Assembly (NCBI GenBank): GCA_023264755.1
Contig: JAHFVB010000019.1
Span: forward strand, 1 to 19,575
Source of the DNA: Mycobacterium sp.
GTDB lineage: Bacteria; Actinomycetota; Actinomycetes; Mycobacteriales; Mycobacteriaceae
DNA: 19,575 nt
Direction of reading: 5' to 3'
Below are positions 1 to 5,412 of this stretch, in pieces. Made by a program: the position numbers and the translations under genes. The notes under the pieces were generated by a model, which did not search any database, had not been told where the DNA came from, and saw nothing but the letters and a program-made list of their open reading frames with translations. Every line of letters starts with the position of its first letter. Within the stretch, counting starts at the first letter, position 1.

Positions 1-75
1 GCATCACATCAGCTTATGTTCAACCACGGAAATGTGAACTAGACCTGATGCATGGTCTGTTGGATGGTGACCCCT

Positions 76-951
76 ATGGCATTCACCGGACTCTTCGTTC
101 CACTCGTCACGCCGTTCACGGCCCAAGGCGACGTCGCAGGTGCCGCCCTCGAGACACTAGCCCGGTCCGTGCTCGACGACGGTGCGAGCGGTCTGGTGGC
201 CTTGGGCACGACCGCCGAAGCGGCGAACCTGACCGCGCAGGAGCGCCGCACCATCGTCGACGTGTGCGCCGAGGTGTGCGGGGAGCGCGGAGCGCCGCTG
301 GTCGTCGGGACCGGATCGAACTCGACCGACGCATCGGTCGACGCGATGTCCGACGTCGACGCCCGAGCAGCGGCCGCGCTGGTCGTCGTGCCGTACTACT
401 CGCGGCCCTCCGAGGATGGTGTGGTCGAACACTTCCGCCGACTCGCGGCGGCATGTCCGGTACCGGTGCTGGTCTACCACGTCCCGTATCGCACCGGCCG
501 GTCGCTGACGGCCGGCACGCTGGCCCGACTGGCCCGGATACCGAACGTCGTCGGCTTCAAGCATGCGGTCGGCGGGATCGACGACGACACGGTGGCGTTC
601 CTCGGCGCTACCGCGGCCCATACTTCGATACTCGCGGGTGATGACCTCCATGCAGCGCCGATGCTGGCACTGGGGGCGAGCGGAGCAATCATGGCCTCGG
701 CCAATGTGGCGACGCGCGCCTACGCGGACCTGGTGGCGGCGTGGCGGGCCGGTGCGACCGATCGGGCCCGCCGGCTCCACGACCGACTGGTGCCATTGAC
801 CAGGGCCTTGTTCGCTGAGCCCAATCCCGTGGTGGTGAAGGCAGTGCTGGCGCACCGCGGTCGGATTCCGAGCCCCGACGTGCGCTTGCCGCTGCTCGCG
901 TCGAGCGCGGCGGCCACGGCGGCCGCGCTGGACTGCCTCCCGATCAGCTAG
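76..951 (+). CDS. DapA-family (dihydrodipicolinate synthase-like) aldolase/lyase
   Basis: A 291-residue cytoplasmic TIM-barrel enzyme of the DapA/N-acetylneuraminate lyase family, which forms a Schiff base with pyruvate-like 2-oxo acids. From the ATG at 76, the carboxylate-binding GTTAEA motif lies at residues 44-49 (GTTGES in classical DapA). Tyr134 sits in YHVPYRTG, and the Schiff-base Lys162 in GFKHA. The length matches the family. An upstream in-frame ATG at 52 would add eight residues (MVCWMVTP) that look non-native, so 76 is preferred. The altered GTT motif and the absence of lysine-pathway neighbours suggest a paralogue with another substrate rather than the housekeeping lysine enzyme; this is inference. 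The 3' end overlaps the convergent bfd gene by 8 bp. Confidence 0.88.
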   Translation: MAFTGLFVPLVTPFTAQGDVAGAALETLARSVLDDGASGLVALGTTAEAANLTAQERRTIVDVCAEVCGERGAPLVVGTGSNSTDASVDAMSDVDARAAAALVVVPYYSRPSEDGVVEHFRRLAAACPVPVLVYHVPYRTGRSLTAGTLARLARIPNVVGFKHAVGGIDDDTVAFLGATAAHTSILAGDDLHAAPMLALGASGAIMASANVATRAYADLVAAWRAGATDRARRLHDRLVPLTRALFAEPNPVVVKAVLAHRGRIPSPDVRLPLLASSAAATAAALDCLPIS

Positions 952-1132
952 CGGCGTGCAGCGGGCAAGCCGTAGCGGAGGCCGCGATGATCGCGCGCAC
1001 CGTGCGCCGGCACCGGCCGCAGTCTGCGCCGGCCCCGCAGGCGTCCGCGATCTGCTTGGACGTCGACGCCCCGGAGGCCACCAGTTCCGAGACGGTTTGG
1101 CTGGTCACTCCGGTGCACAGGCAGACGAACAT
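944..1132 (-). CDS. bfd: Bacterioferritin-associated ferredoxin (Bfd-like, [2Fe-2S])
   Basis: A small BFD-type [2Fe-2S] protein of 62 residues. In this family it docks on bacterioferritin and passes electrons to reduce and release stored iron. The four ligand cysteines are visible as the CLC pair near the N-terminus and the DCGRC pair about 31 residues later, the CxC-x31-CxxC spacing typical of Bfd. A fifth Cys and a sixth near the C-terminus are extra. The ATG at 1132 is preceded directly by an in-frame GTG (1135), which is an alternative start. The stop codon overlaps the end of the convergent DapA-family gene. Divergent bfrA lies about 550 bp away, which supports a functional pairing. Confidence 0.88.
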   Translation of the reverse strand: MFVCLCTGVTSQTVSELVASGASTSKQIADACGAGADCGRCRRTVRAIIAASATACPLHAAS

Positions 1133-1686
1133 CACCGCACCCGTGCTTCGACTCGAGCGCCGGGCAGCGTGGGAATTTCGTCGACTCGGGAAATGTCAAT
1201 TCCCTGGAATGAAGTCGGCAATCGGAGCGCTCCGCGCCGTGAATTCAGCCGGCCGAAGCCCATTGCCGCCAATTCGCGGCGGGGCGCCGTGAATGGGGCA
1301 ATCGGATCGATTTCGGCACGTCGCCGAATACGTGGAGTCGTCGTCACTGAGGCTTCGTCGGCGACCCGGAAATGGGCACCGATGAGGAGCGAATCGAGTC
1401 GATGTGCACCCACCAAGGTCGCTCCACTCCGAGTGCGCGGGGCCGGAGCGCACCGCACGGGTTTCGTGTTAGTGCAGTCTAACCTTACTTAGGCCAGCCA
1501 GTCCATGGCTAGGGGCGAAGCTAAGGATCGGCTCACCAAAGACGAGGGAAAATCGCTCTCGAGACACGCCGATACCGGCTCAGGTTTGTTCGCGGTGGGT
1601 GTCCACGTCGGCTAGGTTGGGTCTGTTCGACAGCCCCGAACGGCACTCTGACCCTCGACCACCCGCCCGGTGTTTTAGGAGCGATC
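1133..1686. other. Long bfd-bfrA intergenic region
   Basis: About 550 bp between the divergent starts of bfd and bfrA. It contains the IdeR-like box at 1469-1487 and two pairs of short direct repeats: GGCAATCGGA at 1217-1226 and 1297-1306, and GCGCCGTGAAT at 1234-1244 and 1284-1294. The part from 1136 to 1460 is richer in A/T than the flanking genes. A minus-strand reading frame (1458 to 1132, GTG start) ends in a TGA overlapping the bfd ATG, but its codon third positions are much less GC-rich than those of the real genes here, so I do not call it a gene. No other coding or RNA gene is evident. Confidence 0.6.
1469..1487 (+). promoter_or_regulatory. IdeR-type iron box upstream of bfrA
   Basis: The 19-mer TTAGTGCAGTCTAACCTTA matches the mycobacterial IdeR (DtxR-family) consensus TTAGGTTAGGCTAACCTAA at 14 of 19 positions, with the right half CTAACCT-A almost intact. 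It lies 199 bp upstream of the bfrA ATG and 336 bp from the bfd start. In M. tuberculosis IdeR with iron activates bfrA from upstream sites, so an activating role here is plausible. The site could also act on bfd. Confidence 0.72.
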
Positions 1687-2166
1687 ATGCAAGGCGACCC
1701 CGAAGTCCTGAAGCTGCTCAACGAGCAGTTGACCAGTGAACTCACCGCCATCAACCAATACTTTCTTCATTCCAAGATGCAGGACAATTGGGGTTTCACG
1801 GAGTTAGCCGCACATACTCGCGCGGAATCGTTCGACGAAATGCGCCATGCCGAGGCGATCACCGATCGAATCCTGATTCTGGACGGCCTGCCGAATTACC
1901 AGCGGCTCTTCTCCCTGCGGGTCGGTCAGACGCTGCGGGAGCAATTCGAGGCCGATCTCGCGATCGAGTACGAGGTGCTGACCCGGCTGAAGCCGGCGAT
2001 CCTGTTCTGCCGTGAGAAGGAAGACAGCACGACGGCCAACCTCTTCGAGATGATCGTCGCCGACGAGGAGAAGCACGTCGACTACCTCGAGACCCAGCTC
2101 GAACTCATGGACAAGCTGGGCGAGCAGCTGTACTCCGCCCAGTGCGTGTCGCGTCCGCCACAGTAG
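1687..2166 (+). CDS. bfrA: Bacterioferritin BfrA
   Basis: A 159-residue haem-containing ferritin that assembles into a 24-subunit shell and oxidises and stores iron in the cytoplasm. The full dinuclear ferroxidase centre is present: Glu18, Glu51, His54, Glu94, Glu127 and His130. Met52, the inter-subunit haem ligand, is also present (DEMRHAE). The length equals the family standard. AGGAG at 1677-1681 lies 5 nt before the ATG. An IdeR-type box sits upstream and bfd is divergently encoded. The gene order bfrA followed by a large MFS transporter resembles the Rv1876-Rv1877 arrangement of M. tuberculosis. Regulation by iron through IdeR is the likely mode. Confidence 0.97.
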   Translation: MQGDPEVLKLLNEQLTSELTAINQYFLHSKMQDNWGFTELAAHTRAESFDEMRHAEAITDRILILDGLPNYQRLFSLRVGQTLREQFEADLAIEYEVLTRLKPAILFCREKEDSTTANLFEMIVADEEKHVDYLETQLELMDKLGEQLYSAQCVSRPPQ

Positions 2167-2185
2167 GGCTGGACTCGTAACCTTT

Positions 2186-2198
2186 TTAGCCTGGCTAA
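2186..2198. promoter_or_regulatory. Perfect palindrome upstream of the DHA2 transporter gene
   Basis: TTAGCC-T-GGCTAA is a perfect 6+1+6 palindrome between the bfrA stop and the transporter ATG, centred about 58 bp before the start. Its GGCTAAC edge resembles an IdeR half-site, but the TTAG-to-GGCTAA spacing is one base shorter than in the IdeR consensus. It is therefore either a degenerate iron box or the operator of another dimeric regulator. Confidence 0.4.
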
Positions 2199-2249
2199 CG
2201 ATACATCCGTCGGCGCCGCTGAGCGCCTGACGATGATTGCGAGGCAGGT

Positions 2250-4301
2250 ATGACGAACCCAGCTGCGACGAGTCCAGCGGATCCCGAATCGGCAAGCGTG
2301 CAGCTGAGTCCCGGGCAGCGCAACGTCATCTTCCTCAGCGTGCTGCTCGGGATGCTGCTTGCGGCCCTGGACCAGACGATCGTCGCCACGGCGCTTCCCA
2401 CCGTGGTCGCCGATCTCGGGGGCGCCGGACATCAGGCCTGGGTGGTGACGAGCTACCTGTTGGCCTCGACGATCGTCACGGCGGTCGTCGGAAAGCTCGG
2501 AGACCTATTCGGCCGCAAGGTCGTCTTCCAGGTCTCGATCGGGTTCTTCCTACTCGGTTCCGTGCTGTGCGGCCTTGCCGGGTCCATGACGATGCTGGTG
2601 GCGGCCCGGGCCCTGCAAGGCCTCGGCGGCGGCGCGCTCATGGTGACCGCGATGGCGGTCATCGGCGAGGTGATCCCGCTCCGCGAACGCGGTCGGTACC
2701 AGGGTGCCCTCGGTGCGGTGTTCGGGGTGACCACCGTCGTCGGCCCGCTGCTCGGCGGCTTCTTCACCGACCATCTGAGCTGGCGCTGGGCGTTCTGGAT
2801 CAACGTTCCCATCGCGCTCGTCGTGCTCGCCGTGGCGGCGTTCGCCATCCCCGCCCTGGCCAAGGCCGCCAAGCCGGTCATCGACTACGCGGGCATTCTG
2901 CTCATCGGCGTCGGAGCCTCCGGATTGACGCTGGCGACCAGTTGGGGCGGCAGCGAATACGCCTGGACGTCTCCCATGATCATCGGGCTGGTCCTCGGCT
3001 CGATCGCGGCCCTTGCGGTGTTCGTCTCGGTCGAGCTTCGCGCCGCGGAGCCGATCCTGCCGATTCGGCTCTTCGCCAGCCCGGTCTTCACGGTGTGCTG
3101 CATCCTCGGTTTCATCGTCGGCTTCGCAATGTTGGGCGCGCTGACCTTCCTGCCCACGTTCATGCAATTCGTCGACGGGGTATCGGCGACGACCTCCGGT
3201 CTGCGCACGCTGCCGATGATGGCGGGCCTGCTCATCACCTCGATGGGCAGCGGGGTGATCGTCGGCCGCACCGGCCGCTACAAGATCTTCCCCGTCGTGG
3301 GTACCGCGACCATGGCGGTCGGCTTCCTGTTGCTCGCTCAGATGGACGCTGCGACGCCGGCCTGGCAGCAGTCCTGCTACCTCTTCGTCCTCGGCGCGGG
3401 CATCGGCTCCTGCATGCAGGTGCTGGTGCTCGTCGTGCAGAACACCTCGCACTTCGCCGACCTGGGGGTGGCCACGTCCGGAGTGACGTTCTTCCGCACC
3501 ATCGGAAGTTCCTTCGGCGCGGCCATCTTCGGTTCGTTGTTCGCCAACTTCCTGGCCGGCCGGCTCCTGCCCGCGTTGGCCGCGAGCGGCGCACCGGCCG
3601 AAGCGGCGAAGTCGCCCAAGTCGCTCCATGCGTTGTCGCCCGCCCAGGCGGCGCCGATCGTCGACGCCTACGCGAGCTCGCTCGGCACCGTCTTCCTGTG
3701 CGCCGTGCCGGTGGCGGTGCTCGGATTCGTCGTCGCGCTGTTCCTCAAGGAGATTCCGCTGCGGGAGCTCGAAGCCGGCTCGTCGCCGAACCTGGGGGAG
3801 GGCTTCGGGATGCCGAGCACCGACACGCCCGAGCAGCTTCTCGAGGTCGCGGTCGGGCGGATGTTCCGCGACTCTCCGGAGCTGCGACTGCGCAGCCTCG
3901 CAGACCGGCCCGGCTGCGACCTCGACGTCGCCACGCTGTGGGCGTTGGTGCAAATCTACCGACAGAACCAGGTGTTCGGGTCGGCGACGTTGACCGACAT
4001 CGGCGAGCGGTTGCGGGTGCCGTACGAGGTGCTCGAACCGACCTTCGACCGCCTCGTCGCCAGTGGATATGCGTTGCGTACGGGGGAGCGGCTGTGGCTC
4101 ACCCAATCCGGAATGAAGCGGGTCGACGAGGCGTCCGCGGCAATCGTGGGCTGCATCGTCGACAAGCTGGCGAAGTCCCCCGACTTCGAGGGCAGGCCCG
4201 ATCGCGACGAGGTGGAGGCGGCGCTCGAACGCATCGCGCATCGGATGCTGGTGCAACGCGACTGGGAGGAGCGTCGGCCCGAACTGGCCGCTGCGCGCTG
4301 A
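2250..4301 (+). CDS. DHA2-family MFS drug/efflux transporter with C-terminal soluble domain
   Basis: A 683-residue inner-membrane, proton-coupled exporter of the 14-helix DHA2 (EmrB/QacA) family. Visible hallmarks are LDQTIVATALP at residues 40-50 in helix 1, motif A GKLGDLFGRK at 81-90, and a motif-C-type GPLLGGFFTDHLSWRWAFW region near 160-180. Hydrophobic segments continue to about residue 497. The remaining ~185 residues are soluble and predicted cytoplasmic. Residues ~579-630 look like a winged helix-turn-helix (TDIGERLRVPYEVL, then FDRLVASGYALRTGERLWLT). Length and position after bfrA fit the M. tuberculosis Rv1877 arrangement. The substrate is unknown. A reading frame of 855 codons in another frame over the same DNA is a GC-driven shadow. 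An upstream palindrome at 2186-2198 may control it. Confidence 0.93.
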   Translation: MTNPAATSPADPESASVQLSPGQRNVIFLSVLLGMLLAALDQTIVATALPTVVADLGGAGHQAWVVTSYLLASTIVTAVVGKLGDLFGRKVVFQVSIGFFLLGSVLCGLAGSMTMLVAARALQGLGGGALMVTAMAVIGEVIPLRERGRYQGALGAVFGVTTVVGPLLGGFFTDHLSWRWAFWINVPIALVVLAVAAFAIPALAKAAKPVIDYAGILLIGVGASGLTLATSWGGSEYAWTSPMIIGLVLGSIAALAVFVSVELRAAEPILPIRLFASPVFTVCCILGFIVGFAMLGALTFLPTFMQFVDGVSATTSGLRTLPMMAGLLITSMGSGVIVGRTGRYKIFPVVGTATMAVGFLLLAQMDAATPAWQQSCYLFVLGAGIGSCMQVLVLVVQNTSHFADLGVATSGVTFFRTIGSSFGAAIFGSLFANFLAGRLLPALAASGAPAEAAKSPKSLHALSPAQAAPIVDAYASSLGTVFLCAVPVAVLGFVVALFLKEIPLRELEAGSSPNLGEGFGMPSTDTPEQLLEVAVGRMFRDSPELRLRSLADRPGCDLDVATLWALVQIYRQNQVFGSATLTDIGERLRVPYEVLEPTFDRLVASGYALRTGERLWLTQSGMKRVDEASAAIVGCIVDKLAKSPDFEGRPDRDEVEAALERIAHRMLVQRDWEERRPELAAAR

Positions 4302-4312
4302 GCGGTACTCCT

Positions 4313-4374
4313 GCCGAGTGTGGACTTTGGCGACGCCGGGGCGACGGCACGCGTGGGGGTAATCCACGCTCGGC
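4313..4374. repeat. Intergenic inverted-repeat (palindromic) element
   Basis: GCCGAGTGTGGA (4313-4324) is the reverse complement of TCCACGCTCGGC (4363-4374) except at one position, with 38 nt between the arms. It starts about a dozen bases after the transporter stop codon. It has no T-run, so it is not a classical intrinsic terminator. The arms resemble palindromic units I recall as common between mycobacterial genes; that resemblance is from memory. It may end transcription of the transporter gene. Confidence 0.5.
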
Positions 4375-4392
4375 GAGGAAGCGGCAGACAAC

Positions 4393-4406
4393 TAGAACGT
4401 GTTCCA
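4393..4406 (+). promoter_or_regulatory. KstR-type operator
   Basis: TAGAACGTGTTCCA fits the published KstR motif TNNAACNNGTTNNA at every fixed position. The wider CTAGAAC-GT-GTTCCAG is palindromic with one mismatch. It lies 30 bp upstream of the ATG at 4437, where a TetR-family repressor would block transcription. KstR represses cholesterol-catabolism genes in mycobacteria. Confidence 0.72.
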
Positions 4407-4436
4407 GAATGGTGCCGGCGCGCGTACGATTCGGCC

Positions 4437-4919
4437 ATGAGCAGAATTGGGGACTTCGCCGACGACGACGCCGCTGGATGGGTGAAGAAGTCTCCCGACA
4501 TCGGTCTGGCCATGGCCGGCTTCTCCATGGCCGTCTATCAGAAGAACCGCCTGCCCATGCGCACCCGCGAGCTGGCCCGCATGGTGATCGCCCTGGACAA
4601 CGAATGCGTGACGTGTCAGAACACCCGCGACTCCGACGGCCTCGCCGCGGGAGTCGACGAAGACCTCTACGCCCACGCCGCCGAATGGCGAACCTGGCCC
4701 GGGTACAGCCCGCAGGAACGCGTCGCCGCCGAATTCGCGCAACGCTTCGCCAGCGATCACACCGCGCTGCGCGACGACGAGGACTTCTGGGCGCGCTGCA
4801 GTGAACAGTTCGACGACGAGCTACTGACGGATCTGGCCTTGTCCTGCGCCATGTGGGTGGGCATGGGACGCATGTTGCGCACCCTCGACATCGGCCAGAG
4901 CTGCACCATTACCCTCTAG
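4437..4919 (+). CDS. Carboxymuconolactone decarboxylase / AhpD-like family protein
   Basis: A 160-residue soluble, all-helical protein of the CMD/AhpD superfamily. The AhpD-type CxxC pair is present as Cys57-Val-Thr-Cys60 after the RTRELARMVIALDNE helix, so a thiol redox role is possible. The His that follows the second Cys by four residues in AhpD is replaced by Arg64, so peroxidase-coupled activity is uncertain. The ATG at 4437 is preferred over an in-frame ATG at 4320, because the latter would run through the KstR-type operator and give an arginine-rich, non-conserved leader. The operator predicts derepression on sterols. The gene is convergent with the SnoaL-like gene, 34 bp away. Confidence 0.82.
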   Translation: MSRIGDFADDDAAGWVKKSPDIGLAMAGFSMAVYQKNRLPMRTRELARMVIALDNECVTCQNTRDSDGLAAGVDEDLYAHAAEWRTWPGYSPQERVAAEFAQRFASDHTALRDDEDFWARCSEQFDDELLTDLALSCAMWVGMGRMLRTLDIGQSCTITL

Positions 4920-4953
4920 CACCCGCTCGCGGCAGGGCGACTGCAGGGGACGA

Positions 4954-5412
4954 CTAGACCTCACCCGTGGCGTCGTACACCCAGGACATGTCCGCGGTGG
5001 CGAAGTCCTCCATCCAGGTCGGCGGCGCGTGGTTGGCCAGGGCACTCATGTCCCAGTAGTCCTTCCACAGCGTGATCTTGCCGTGCTCGACTCGGTGCAC
5101 GGTGACGAACCGCAGCACCGCCGATTCGCCTGTCGGCCAATGCCATTCCTCGTGATGCTCGTACATTGCGTCGCCGCCGTTGGCGACCAGCAGACCGTCG
5201 AAGTTCTGGTACGAGGCCAACGGCTCCAGCCCGATCTTCAGCCGCTTGACGATGTCGTCCGGACCCTTGGCCGCGGCGGTGGGGCCCACCGGCATGTCCA
5301 GGTAGAGGCAATCGTCGGACAGGAACGTCTTGATCCCCTCCCAGTCCCGCGCGGACAACGCCTGCCACAGTCCGAAGACCGTGTCCTCAACCGACACATC
5401 CTCAACCGACAC
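4954..5412 (-). CDS. SnoaL-like / limonene-epoxide-hydrolase-fold protein
   Basis: A 152-residue cytoplasmic protein with the NTF2-like cone fold. Features include an N-terminal WQALSARDWEGI helix, CLYLDMPVG, and a C-terminal VHRVEHGKITLWKDYWD stretch resembling the end of limonene-1,2-epoxide hydrolases. The expected Arg-x-Asp part of their catalytic triad is not obvious: the matching region reads EHHEEW. It may therefore be an isomerase, cyclase or binding protein instead. The start is ambiguous because the first 15 bp are tandemly duplicated. The GTG at 5412 overlaps the end of the upstream amidohydrolase gene by 11 bp; the GTG at 5397 begins the second copy. Overlap implies translational coupling in a minus-strand operon. 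Confidence 0.8.
   Translation of the reverse strand: MSVEDVSVEDTVFGLWQALSARDWEGIKTFLSDDCLYLDMPVGPTAAAKGPDDIVKRLKIGLEPLASYQNFDGLLVANGGDAMYEHHEEWHWPTGESAVLRFVTVHRVEHGKITLWKDYWDMSALANHAPPTWMEDFATADMSWVYDATGEV
5383..5412 (-). repeat. 15-bp tandem duplication at a gene start
   Basis: On the minus strand GTGTCGGTTGAGGA(T/C) occurs twice back to back (5412-5398 and 5397-5383), differing only in the last base. Each copy supplies a possible GTG start codon for the SnoaL-like gene and encodes VSVED. The first copy also contains the TGA stop of the amidohydrolase gene. Confidence 0.9.

Noticed and set aside
18..40. GTTCA/TGAAC inverted pair upstream of the DapA-family gene
   Set aside because: The arms are only 5 bp with a 13-nt spacer, which is expected by chance; no regulator can be suggested.
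1132..1458. A 108-residue minus-strand frame ahead of bfd
   Set aside because: Third codon positions are only moderately GC-rich and no family is recognisable, so it is kept as a finding and not annotated as a gene.
2550..4391. A 613-codon minus-strand frame opposite the transporter
   Set aside because: Its composition is dominated by Arg, Glu, His and Gln with no recognisable fold, as expected for an antisense GC shadow.
2237..4804. An 855-codon plus-strand frame over the transporter and the next gene
   Set aside because: It is in a different frame from the clear DHA2 transporter, is Arg/Gly-rich with no domain pattern, and arises from high GC content suppressing stop codons.
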